64,000 nt of DNA from Bolinopsis microptera (lineage: Eukaryota; Ctenophora; Tentaculata; Lobata; Bolinopsidae), in contig NC_087074.1 in assembly GCF_026151205.1 (NCBI RefSeq), forward strand, positions 7,791,726-7,855,725, written 5' to 3'. Position numbers and translations under genes: made by a program. This document shows positions 47,139 through 58,675 of this stretch, piece after piece; the stretch's first letter is position 1; each line of letters opens with the position of its first letter. The notes beneath the pieces were generated by a model. That model was not told the DNA's origin and made no database searches. It was given only the letters and a program-made list of their open reading frames with translations.

Positions 47139-48463
47139 GGAATGGAGTATTCCCAGATGATTTAAAGACTGGGAGAATCAGTCCGATCTATAAGAAGGAT
47201 AATGAGGAATTGCTGGAAAACTATAGGCCAGTATCAACCTTAGCTGTTTTTGGTAAGATATTTGAAAAAATTATTTACAACAGACTGTATAGCTTCTTTC
47301 AGTCCCAGAAAATGATTTACGAGAACCAGTACGGATTTAGAAAAAATCATTCCACAAGCCATGCCCTCAACTCCTCAGTGAATTACATAGAATCCTGTCT
47401 TAGCAAAAACCTGCATGTGCTTGGAATATTTATTGACCTATCTAAAGCGTTTGACACGATCTCACATGAAAAACTACTTAATAAGCTAGACAACTATGGA
47501 ATACGTGGAAACGCCAATAGACTCATCGCTAGTTATCTCTCTAATAGATATCAATATGTCTCTGTACTGGGCGAAGAGTCTGACAAGCTGCCTGTTCTCT
47601 TTGGAGTTCCACAAGGCTCTTGTCTCGGACCCCTGCTATTTATAATATATGTTAACGACTTATTTAGAACAACTGATCTGGGCAAGTTCATACTATTTGC
47701 AGATGACACAAACATATTTGTAGTAGATGAATGTAGAAAAAAACTGTATGAAAGAGCAAACGAAATTCTCCGTTTGTTACACCAGTACATGAAATGCAAC
47801 CTATTACATATAAATATATGTGAGATCGGAAGACTCAGTAGAATACGACATGTTATCCCGAAAAAACACCATAAAGAATTGTACCACACGTTATTTGAGT
47901 CTCACCTAAGATTTGGAATATCGGTATGGGGTGGGTCGAGTAACAATATGCTTCAACCTATCTTCATCACTCAGAAAAAGTGTATCAGAATACTATTTGG
48001 TGACCTTGAAGCATATCTAGATAAGTTTAGAACATGTGCCAGAACACGTTGTATAGATGAACAAATCCTAGGAAGGGAATTCTTTGAAAAAGAGCATACA
48101 AAGCCGTTGTTTAACAAGAACGGCCTTCTTACCGTCCACAACCTGTACAAATACACATGTCTATTAGAACTGTTCAAAATTGTCAGATTAGAATCTCCAA
48201 TCTCACTCCTATCTTTACTCCACAGATCACCATCACAAAGACGTTCAGACCAGTTCATCACCCCGAACCCATCCTCCTCTTTCATTTATCAATCAACAAA
48301 AATGTGGAACGACTGTCGAAAAATTGACAGTTTGATAAGCTTTACTAAGTCAACAAACTTAGTTAAAGTAACACTGAAAAGTGAGCTACTCAAGATACAG
48401 TCCAGGTACGAAGAATTAGAATGGACAGAATTAAACTTCGATAAGAATGAGCTTGTGTTTTAA
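47135..48463 (+). pseudogene. LINE copy 1: reverse transcriptase frame with internal deletion
   Basis: 442 codons. RT blocks in order: [67 protein letters not shown] and the catalytic FADDTNIF. After HINICEI the text jumps straight to the LPKKxxxxLYxxL/GISVWGG region, so roughly 60 codons of the thumb side are missing. The frame is offset from the linker at 47135, a defect shared with copy 2. Confidence 0.9.
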
Positions 48464-49752
48464 AACAGAGTCCTTTGACTTGGTTATTTTAAAATTGAAG
48501 AATCTTTTGGCCACAACTCACTTCGTTCGCATTATAGATTCACATTCACTTTCACTTTCACCATCACGCACAGTACAGGGTCATACCTCAATACCAAATT
48601 ATTATAGGGCACAAGAACAAATTTGTTTACAATTATCAAAATTTGTTGAGCCCAGCAGCTTTCTTTCCTCTCTTCCCCCGTCGTCTGGAGTGTTTGATTT
48701 TTGTCGATGTCCGAGCTCTTATATTTATCAATAGTTTATGGTTAACTTTCTGTGATTGGACTCGGTATTTTCGTCCCGGCCGAGTGGGACGATGCTTGCT
48801 CGCCAGTTAAGCTTACTGCAGTAGATAACACTAATTTCTACAAACTGTAGAATATTGAATATAAAATGTGTCCAGTATGGCGCAAATGCATAATTTGATT
48901 ATTTTTCGACGCTGTCGTCGGGGTGAGAGTTATCCGAAATAACTGCATGCCCCTACGATTGCGTCACCACTGGTGAGCAAGCATTTGTTTGTTGTTTAGT
49001 TGTGTTGAAAGGGAACGTTACTTGATTAATTCATCCATTCGGATTTTAATAACGATGAGCTATGATATATATACCGTTCATCTAAGATTATTGGATCAAT
49101 TTTATTATATGATAAGATTTTATAAACGAACTTGGCACACAAAATATTATAATGCGGAGGTTGGCTGGCTCTTTTATAATAAATACGACACTCCAATTTA
49201 CAGAATGCTTGTTATAGAATAAAATAAATAAATATTATCAGACTATACAATGTATATACAATAGTTAATAGTACTATGTTTACAGTATGAATTAAAGGGG
49301 TATCCTAGGAAGTTTCTTGAACTTTTAAGAGATGTAATTGCTATGACCAGTTTACTTTTGGGAGTCCAAGTTATAGGAACCTTTTATGGCCAGAGTCTGC
49401 CTTTTCATAACCTGCATAGCCTTTGTGAGCTGGTATCCATCGCAGTAGTGGCATAACGAAGGGCCTGCTGTCTTAGGGGGGTGCCAAATCGGTGTTATAA
49501 TGTGGGACGATTTTGAAACACTTAACTGAGGTACTAGTAAAACTGTGCATTTTGCTCTAGTGCATTTTGCTCAAACACACTTTTTGAGATTTTGCAGGCG
49601 TATTCTCTAAAATCACCTAATTTGTCTAATTTTAGGGAGGGGCGCTAAAATGAGAGGGCACGCCAAAAGGGGGGCGATTTTTTCGGCGGGGCTGGCTTCT
49701 TGATGGTAATAAATCTAACTTTGATACTCTGGCAATAGAACTACAGAGATAT

Positions 49753-51195
49753 ATGAAATTTTCGATCATTGCTTTAGCAGAAACAAATGAAGGCCCCGAA
49801 TTAAGTGACCTTTACCAACTGACTGGATACAATAGTTTCTACCAAAACACTTTGCAAGATAAAAGAAAAGGCACTGGAGTCGCTCTTTATGTATGTGATA
49901 CCCTCAGTGCTACAGTAAATGGCAATTTGTCCCATATATCTGAAAACCTAGAAACTCTATTTGTTACGATAAGCAGCAAGAATACTCCGGTCACTGTTGG
50001 TGTAGTTTATCGCCCTCCAAGTGGTGATGTAAATGTTGCATTATTAGAACTCTCAGCAATTCTCGATAATTTGCCGAAATGCAGTTACCTGGCAGGTGAT
50101 TTCAACATTGATCTACATAATAAGGATAATGCGATTGTAAAACGTTATGAGGAAGTCCTGTTCAGTAGAGGATTTTTTCCCCTAATATCTCTGCCAACTC
50201 ATGAGAAGCCAGGTTGTAAAGCATCGTGCATTGACAATATTATAACTAACGATGTAGAGAGTATAATAGCCTCAGGCACACTTACTGATCGTATATCCCA
50301 CCACTCACCAGTCTTTCAAATATTTGAAAAGAGTATGGGAACCACTAAGAGTAGCCTAAAATATAAACAGTATTACGACTACTGTAAGTCTAATGTTACC
50401 TCTTTTGTAAAGGACTTAGAACATGAATTAGAGAATAAAGTAATTGAAAACTTCACGGTATTTCATGATGTTTTCAAATGTAGTATCGATAAAACGTGTA
50501 AGTTGGCAACCCCTAAGTGTTCCAAAAGAACTACACAAAATAACCCATGGATCACACCTGGGCTTATAGCCAAAATCAACCATCAGCATCAGCTCTATGA
50601 CAATTGGGCTAAAGTTAGAAAGAAAAAATGTAAACTTGGTGAAACTGATTATAAAGGTGGAACATGTCAATGCTTGAAATGTTGTGAAAAACGTTCTAGA
50701 TACAAAACTTATAAGGATTATTAGAGAAGGATGGTTAAAAAAGATCGCAAAGATGTTCAAACTAAGTATTTTATGGGAAAATTTGCAGACACAAACGGTA
50801 ATAGTAAGAAGACATGGGTACTGATTAATCAAATACGAGGCAAACAGAAACGGCAAATAAAACCACTGTTTACTATAAACAATGAGAAGATAACCAATCG
50901 TAGAGTAATAGCCAATGAATTTAATAAGTATTTTGTTTCTCTAGCGTCTAATTTAAACGGGGCATATAATGAAATTGGAGAACTAACTATTTACAATCTT
51001 CCTAGATTTTATGACTACCTGCCTAGAGCAAACACGTCCAGTATTTTCATGAATGACTGTACAGCTGACGAGGTTAGAATGATAATATCTGAACTGAAGA
51101 ATGGGAAGTCATCCGACATCCCAATACACGTAGTTAAAGAATCGTCTAGAGTGATCTGTCCTATACTATCTTTATTATACAATGAATATGTATGA
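49753..51195 (+). pseudogene. LINE copy 2: endonuclease and linker with TAG stop
   Basis: The 323-codon frame joins endonuclease and linker without the frameshift of copy 1, then stops at a TAG created by a 3-bp insertion after KTYKDY. The linker continues in the same frame from 50731 to 51195, with substitutions such as GAA to GTA and GAT to GAG compared with copy 1. Confidence 0.85.
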
Positions 51196-53527
51196 GGAAT
51201 GGAGTATTCCCAGATGATTTAAAGACTGGGAGAATCAGTCCGATCTATAAGAAGGATAATGAGGAATTGCTGGAAAACTATAGGCCAGTATCAACCTTAG
51301 CTGTTTTTGGTAAGATATTTGAAAAAATTATTTACAACAGACTGTATAGCTTCTTTCAGTCCCAGAAAATGATTTACGAGAACCAGTACGGATTTAGGAA
51401 AAATCATTCCACAAGCCATGCCCTCAACTCCTCAGTGAATTACATAGAATCCTGTCTTAGCAAAAAACTGCATGTGCTTGGAATATTTATTGACCTATCT
51501 AAAGCGTTTGACACGATCTCACATGAAAAACTACTTAATAAGCGAGACAACTATGGAATACGTGGAAAACTGGAAACGCCAATAGACTCATCGCTAGTTA
51601 TCTCTCTAATAGATATCAATATGTCTCTGTACTGGGCGAAGAGTCTGACAAGCTGCCTGTTCTCTTTGGAGTTCCACAAGGCTCTTGTCTCGGACCCCTG
51701 CTATTTATAATATATGTTAACGACTTATTTAGAACAACTGATCTGGGCAAGTTCATACTATTTGCAGATGACACAAACATATTTGTAGTAGATGAATGTA
51801 GAAAAAAACTGTATGAAAGAGCAAACGAAATTCTCCGTTTGTTACACCAGTACATGAAATGCAACCTATTACATATAAATATATGTGAGATCGGAAGACT
51901 CAGTAGAATACGACATGTTATCCCGAAAAAACACCATAAAGAATTGTACCACACGTTATTTGAGTCTCACCTAAGATTTGGAATATCGGTATGGGGTGGG
52001 TCGAGTAACAATATGCTTCAACCTATCTTCATCACTCAGAAAAAATGTATCAGAATACTATTTGGTGACCTTGAAGCATATCTAGATAAGTTTAGAACAT
52101 GTGCCAGAACACGTTGTATAGATGAACAAATCCTAGGAAGGGAATTCTTTGAAAAAGAGCATACAAAGCCGTTGTTTAAGGGGGGGGGCCAATGGATATT
52201 TTTTTGTGAAACTTGATTTCGAGATAGCAGTTGACCAACAAACTAAGACCAGTGACCGAACTTTTGAGGGGGTCCCGGACCCCAACCGCCAAACGGTGCC
52301 CGCGGGGCAGCCACGCCCATATTTGGTCCAAATTAGGCCCAATTTAGCCAAATACTCTGAACATGCCCAAAACCCAAATTTTAGGTGCTCTACTTGTAGC
52401 TAGTGGTCTCCTGAACTCGTATATGAAATTTCATCAAGATTGGACAAAAAAATGACTGAGTTATGAGCCAAAAACCATATGCCCATATTTGGGCATACGC
52501 ACCAAATTTGGTAGATTTCGTCCCATAAATTGGTCAAATATCAATATTTTTCACTGAAACTTACTTTATATGAAAGGTAAGCCTAAACTACATATTCTCT
52601 GTAAGTTATAGCTTTATATCTGTTTAAATGTGGATACTAAGGCGAAAAGACCACAAAAAATGAACTAAATTGCCCATATCTTGGTTCGCGATATTCGCGG
52701 AATTGATCTCATTAAAATTGTAACAACTCGATCAGTTTTCAAAATTTTTCCATGAAATTTTCGGAATCGACTCGAAATCGCATTTCCACCTTAGTTTGAG
52801 AACAGATTTTTGATTTAGGCCTCCAAAAAAATTTGGCGGCCAAATTCTGAATTTCTCCGGGAAAATTTTGGAATTTGGCCGCCAAATTTTTTTGGAGGCC
52901 TAAATCAAAAATCTGTTCTCAAACTAAGGTGGAAATGCGATTTCGAGTCGATTCCGAAAATTTCATGGAAAAATTTTGAAAACTGATCGAGTTGTTACAA
53001 TTTTAATGAGATCAATTCCGCGAATATCGCGAACCAAGATATGGGCAATTTAGTTCATTTTTTGTGGTCTTTTCGCCTTAGTATCCACATTTAAACAGAT
53101 ATAAAGCTATAACTTACAGAGAATATGTAGTTTAGGCTTACCTTTCATATAAAGTAAGTTTCAGTGAAAAATATTGAAAGTTGACCAATTTATGGGACGA
53201 AATCTACCAAATTTGGTGCGTATGCCCAAATATGGGCATATGGTTTTTGGCTCATAACTCAGTCATTTTTTTGTCCAATCTTGATGAAATTTCATATACG
53301 AGTTCAGGAGACCACTAGCTACAAGTAGAGCACCTAAAATTTGGGTTTTGGGCATGTTCAGGGTATTTGGCTAAATTGGGCCTAATTTGGACCAAATATG
53401 GGCGTGGCTGCCCCGCGGGCACCGTTTGGCGGTTAGGGTCCGGGACCCCCTCAAAAGTTCGGTCACTGGTCTTAGTTTGTTGGTCAACTGCTATCTCGAA
53501 ATCAAGTTTCACAAAAAAATATCCATT

Positions 53528-53561
<34 letters not shown>

Positions 53562-53914
53562 TTAACAAGAACGGCCTTCTTACCGTCCACAACCTGTACA
53601 AATACACATGTCTATTAGAACTGTTCAAAATTGTCAGATTAGAATCTCCAATGTCACTCCTATCTTTACTCCACAGATCACCATCGCAAAGACGTTCAGA
53701 CCAGTTCATCACCCCGAACCCATCCTCCTCTTTCATTTATCAATCAACAAAAATGTGGAACGACTGTCGAAAAATTGACAGTTTGATAAGCTTTACTAAG
53801 TCAACAAACTTAGTTAAAGTAACACTGAAAAGTGAGCTACTCAAGATACAGTCCAGGTACGAAGAATTAGAATGGACAGAATTAAACTTCGATAAGAATG
53901 AGCTTGTGTTTTAA
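51192..53914 (+). pseudogene. LINE copy 2: reverse transcriptase, broken three ways
   Basis: The RT starts at the same shifted ATG as copy 1. An 8-bp insertion near 51568 breaks the frame after KAFDTISHEK, the shared thumb deletion follows FADD, and the palindrome at 52180-53561 separates ..TKPLF from NKNGLLTVHNL. The C-terminal part resumes at about 53562 and ends at 53914. Confidence 0.85.
52180..53561. mobile_element. 1.38-kb near-perfect palindrome with TTAA target duplication
   Basis: Copy 1 provides the empty site GTTTAACAAG; in copy 2 TTAA sits on both sides. Ends are G9-CCAATGGATATT on the left and the inverse with 32 C on the right. Arms of about 670 bp pair almost perfectly around a loop of about 22 bp near 52860 (arm tips AATTTGGCGGCCAAATTC). 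Short frames on the arms are mirror images of each other. TTAA targets are typical of piggyBac-type transposition, but the G-run ends are not typical piggyBac termini. Confidence 0.9.
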
Positions 53915-54700
53915 AACAGAGTCCTTTGACTTGGTTATTTTAAAATTGAAGAATCTTTTGGCCACAACTCACTTCGTTCGCATTATAGATTCACATTCAC
54001 TTTCACTTTCACCATCACGCACAGTACAGGGTCATACCTCAATACCAAATTATTATAGGGCACAAGAACAAATTTGTTTACAATTATCAAAATTTGTTGA
54101 GCCCAGCAGCTTTCTTTCCTCTCTTCCCCCGTCGTCTGGAGTGTGTGATTTTTGTCGATGTCCGAGCTCTTATATTTATCATTAGTTTATGGTTAACTTT
54201 CTGTGATTGGACTCGGTATTTTCGTCCCGGCCGAGTGGGACGATGCTTGCTCGCCAGTTAAGCTTACTGCAGTAGATAACACTAATTTCTACAAACTGTA
54301 GAATATTAAATATAAAATGTGTCCAGTATGGCGCAAATGCATAATTTGATTATTTTTCGACGCTGTCGTCGGGGTGAGAGTTATCCGAAATAACTGCATG
54401 CCCCTACGATTGCGTCACCACTGGTGAGCAAGCATTTGTTTGTTGTTTAGTTGTGTTGAAAGGGAACATTACTTGATTAATTCATCCATCCGGATTTTAA
54501 TAACGATGAGCTTTGATATATATACCGTTCATCTAAGATTATTGGATCAATTTTATTATATGATAAGATTTTATAAACGAACTTGGCACACAAAAGATTA
54601 TAATGCGGAGGTTGGCTGGCTCTTTTATAATAAATACGACACTCCAATTTACAGAATGCTTGTTATAGAATAAAATAAATAAATATTATCAGACTATACA

Positions 54701-56340
54701 TGCAGCATGAGTAACTGGTGGATAGGATAAGCCCTCGGTAAAAACGGATCCGGAAAAGTCATTGTGGCACTCGGGTCCTTGGTATTGTCGTCGGTATATT
54801 GTCCATTACCTACGTTCTGCTTTCATAGTTTAAACAATAGTGAGTTCTAAACATAAATATAACAGCTTTAAACCGACTAAGTATGAATGAATGAAATACC
54901 TGACAATCTACACTCCTATAAAAATTAAAAAAGCAAGCATGAGTAACTCGTAGTGATGTATGATTTCTAAAAACTTTAAATTAAATTTGGCGCTCACAGG
55001 TCCTCATGATCATGTGATCGCCGCATGAGGTTCTGTAAATGCGCAGGGCACCTTTGAGCTTATATTATTCACCTTACTGAGGCAGTCAACCAACGCGCGG
55101 CTTTATTTTTATGATATGATATGTTTTGATTGTTATTAATAAATACCAAAATTTAAATTTGTTTTCCTTAAAAAAATTTGTTTTCCTCTTGTGTATTCAG
55201 TAAGTGTGGCCGACTTCTCGTGTATTCAGTAAGTGTGGCTGCGCGTTGCCGTGTTGGGGTGCTATCCCGGCGCGCGTGCCGGAGCTAGCCCACCTCCCTG
55301 GCGTCCACGCGCTTTGGCTATTTCGCTATATCAGAATTGAACTCTGCGATCGTTTTCCGTTCTGTGTGTCTGGTAAGATAATTATTGGTAGAGAATCAGG
55401 GTTGCCATACCGCTCACCTGAGCTTGAGCGCTCGGAGTCTTAGGAGCCAGTCCAGACACTTGCCTGGATTGCATCGCAATAGCTCCGTATTGACTCCTTA
55501 CGCTGAGCAAGTTGTTATATACTCTGTAAGTTTCGCGTTTGCGTCTGAGGTACCAGTCCAGACTAAGTGTCTGGTTCGCATCACGATGGTCCTATAATGA
55601 CGCTTTGCGTTTAACTCAAGAGATGTGAGTACGATGAGATTGTAATTTTATTGTCGGACTGTATCTTGGAGAGTATCAATCCGATCTACCTGTGGTTCTA
55701 TTTGTATTCTGATGACAATTATCCAGGATGATTCCAAGCAGCTTGCTTGGACCGCATGAGTAGGTAATTTTAAAGGGACGGGGTGATTATAAGGGTTGTT
55801 TGGTGGTAATGAGTACATTTTGTGTTTGAGGTTCAACTGGGGTGCTGAGTAATATTTAGAGAACATGAAGGAATAAGTGGCATACAGAGACAGGAATGAT
55901 ACACAGTGTGATTGTTTAAAGATAGAATGGAAACCAAAAGAATTGTGTGATTGAGATAATAACTCTGTTCGCTATCAGGATTGTTTGATAGTCCATGTTG
56001 CCGGTTGATGTGATGGAGTGGCAAGTTTCCCGTTTCAGCTGTTGAGTGATCGGTTCGGGCTCTGATCGTAGTTGAATGTTGTATTCCGTCCTCATTTCAG
56101 CTTTATCTCAGTTCCGTTCAGGTCTGAGGAAGTTTGAATTATCTGCTAAGTGTGGGTCGAGTTGTAATCTGTAACGTTATGCCATTGCATCACAGGAGGA
56201 CCTGAAGAGAAACATAACGATTATCTCTGGTTTCATCCTTATGTGGCAAAGAAGCGTTTTATAAATCCTCATTCCACTGGGAAATTGGATTAGGTTTTTA
56301 AAATAGGATAATGTTTTGATAATTTTTTTTTAAATATTGT
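54701..56340. other. No confirmed coding gene; GC-rich patch
   Basis: AT-rich apart from 55215-55340, which is CpG-rich. A GTAAGATAATT donor-like site at 55373 could end a non-coding first exon of the FERRY3-like gene, but this rests on composition alone. The block GGTTTCAT..AAATCCTCATTCCACTGGGAA (56225-56285) recurs inverted at 57790-57845. Confidence 0.35.
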
Positions 56341-57720
56341 ATTTGATAAATAATTAATGTTGGTGGGGAAATATTTATTGTATATTTTGTTCACATAGTG
56401 CGATGATATTTTGTAGACGTCATGTGGATACAAGGATACAGGATACAAAAGGGATAATTACTTTATTGAATAAAGTAATGTGTGATCATGTGTGATCATG
56501 TGTGATTATGTGTGATCATGTGATGTCATAAATTTTACTTCACTTCACTTCACTTCACTTCACTTCACTTCACTTCACTTCACTTCACTTCACTTCACTT
56601 CACTTCACTTCACTTCACTTCACTTCACGTCACATCACGTCACGTCACATCAAGTCACATCACGGTCACGTCACATCACGTCACATCACGTCACGTCACT
56701 TTACCATACCGTCTCCTGGAAGAGGAGACAATGAATCACTTTATTGGTCAGTGCCCGAAGTGGTATTTTCAACGAGGAGGATACTCTGACTCCTTTTACC
56801 TTTAGTGTGGCAGACATAGTGGACATCTAGGAAGGATCATTTGATCCATAAGCGCAACGAAACGTTTCACCAAATGTGGAAAAAATAAAGATTAACTTTT
56901 AATTTCCACTCATAAGATTTAATGAGGTGAGCACAGGGCTCCAATGAACTATCTTGTAGTGGTCATCCTAAACATGACCACAGTTCCCTAAAAAGCTCCC
57001 TAAGAAGGACCAGTTTACTGGTTATTTGGTGTTTTGGTTCCCTAATTTTGTTTACACTCAGCTCAGTCACTTGTGAAGGCGTCTACAGCTCTTTCAGTGG
57101 ATTTTATTTGTAATAAAATTATTTACTTCGTTGTGTAACAATTTGAAAATTTATTGATGAAAAAGTGACAACAAGGAATTAGCATTTGAAATTATAGTGT
57201 TGTAAATCGCTGAATGAAGCAACAATTAATTAAACTAGCAGGAACCCGTATAACCCTAAATAGTGTCAAGACTGAAGAGACTAAAATGATTATTACCTAT
57301 TTAATTCGCATTTTTGACACCACTTGGGGGTCCAAATTTTGGGCTCTAAAACTCCTATTTCTTGGCCTATTATTTATTTTTTCATTTTTTAAAGCATTTG
57401 AACCGTTCAAAAAAGTTTCAGTTGTATATTTTTTACGGTTTTTGCGGAAAGTCACGTTAAAGTTGATGCCGTGGTGTTAGTAAAATGGTACGGAACTCCC
57501 CATATATATCGTCTCGCTTTATACGTCATAGTAAGATTGTAGTCTTATTGAAAGAGTGCTTTATAAATTTTTTATAAATCTAAATCTATTTTATAAATAT
57601 ATTTAATAAAAACTGCATTTGTTAATGTTGGTGGGGAAAGATTTATATATATTTTCATATATCAGTGCAAGTGTTATGATACTTTGTAGAGATGTGACAT
57701 GATGATGTGATGTCATAAAT
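56341..57720. repeat. Direct repeat pair: about 56357-56540 and 57626-57720
   Basis: Both contain GTTGGTGGGGAAA.ATTTAT, then GATGATATTTTGTAGA or a near version, then GTGATGTCATAAAT. Together with the inverted CCACTGGGAA block on the outer sides, they suggest two copies of one unnamed element. Confidence 0.55.
56535..56700. repeat. (TTCAC)n microsatellite with (ATCACGTCAC) tail
   Basis: About 18 pure TTCAC units followed by CACGTCACATCACG variants; preceded by four GTGTGATCAT units. Confidence 0.9.
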
Positions 57721-58675
57721 GTTTCTTTACCTTATCAATAAAAAGCATCATTGTAATCAATATATTAACATGGTGTTAGTTTATTCATACTTCCCAGTGG
57801 AGTAAAGATTTATAAAACGTTTCTTTGCTATGAAACCAAAGATTGTGTTTTTCCTTATTACTGACATAACTGGTACCTTCAATTCTTGTTAAAACTTCTT
57901 TCGAAACATTCCAAAAATGAAAGTCATTTACGATACATTTAGAAATCATATCCTTGGTGGTTACACACACAATGCAATGTGTTTGTATCTTGAATTGTCA
58001 AGAAACTCAGTTTAAGACATCACATACTTGGCACCTGTGAGTTAAATTGTCGTGTTGAAAAAACAATCGTCTATTTACAAAACATTACTGCACCTACAAG
58101 TTGCCTGTGTCTCCTAGGCTGGTTTAAGAAATATATAAACAATTAAAAAATTAAAGTTATAATAATAATTCTAGTGATACATCTGGGTGATGAATTTGTG
58201 AGATCCTGAGGACTTCTTTTTCTTGGTAGCTGATTTTATGATTCGAATCTAAACCTAAGCCAACCCTAAGGAGACTATCTATATTTCTGATGAAAGATGA
58301 GAGGGAGTGAGGTAGAGAAATTTTAATAACTGACATTAAGTTGTCTTCAAAGTCTGAGTGTTGACTTGCTGTCTTCAAAGTCTGAGTGTTTACTTGCTGT
58401 CTTCAAAGTCTGAGTATTGACCTGCTGTCTTTTAAGTCTGATTGTTTACTTGCTGTCTTCAAACTATCCAGTTCTACTTTAGTCATATCATGGCTGGTTT
58501 ACTTCTTCCCCTCACTCCGTCAAACGTTTCAAATGTAATTGATTATTATATGCAGATGTTAAACTGTATGATGTACATGATAAATTAATTTGCTGATCTG
58601 CACAATGTCAATCAAGATGTTATATTTGATAACCACAATATATTTTAGAGAGAATGAAGTAGATAGAAAAGCGAT
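57721..58675. other. Upstream flank of the FERRY3-like gene
   Basis: No coding exon recognised. A 28-bp tandem repeat lies at 58343-58464. TATTTTAG at 58641-58648 could be a splice acceptor just before the start codon. Confidence 0.4.
58343..58464. repeat. 28-bp tandem repeat, about 4.3 copies
   Basis: Units start at 58343, 58371, 58399, 58427 and 58455 with GTCTTCAAAGTCTGAGT; the fourth is the most diverged. Confidence 0.9.

Larger units (their letters stand above)
45207..49260 (+). mobile_element. CR1/Jockey-type LINE, copy 1 of a tandem pair
   Basis: Begins ATAGTTAATAGTACTATG directly after a run of about 20 C and ends near ATTATCAGACTATACA. Carries about 450 bp of leader, an AP endonuclease-like frame, a linker frame and a reverse transcriptase frame, then about 800 bp of 3' region. 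The second copy follows after only about 15 bp with a period near 4054 bp. Confidence 0.85.
49261..54700 (+). mobile_element. CR1/Jockey-type LINE, copy 2, split by a palindromic insertion
   Basis: Head-to-tail with copy 1 and almost identical, including the 450-bp leader and the 3' region. It differs by scattered substitutions, one extra base restoring the endonuclease frame (LEHELENK), an in-frame TAG insertion at about 50722, an 8-bp insertion in the RT near 51568 and a 1.38-kb foldback element at 52180-53561. Confidence 0.85.

Noticed and set aside
52149-53618. Mirror-image frames (GVPDPNRQTVPAGQPRP) on both palindrome arms
   Set aside because: The same sequence appears on opposite strands because the arms are inverted copies; no known domain and no start context.
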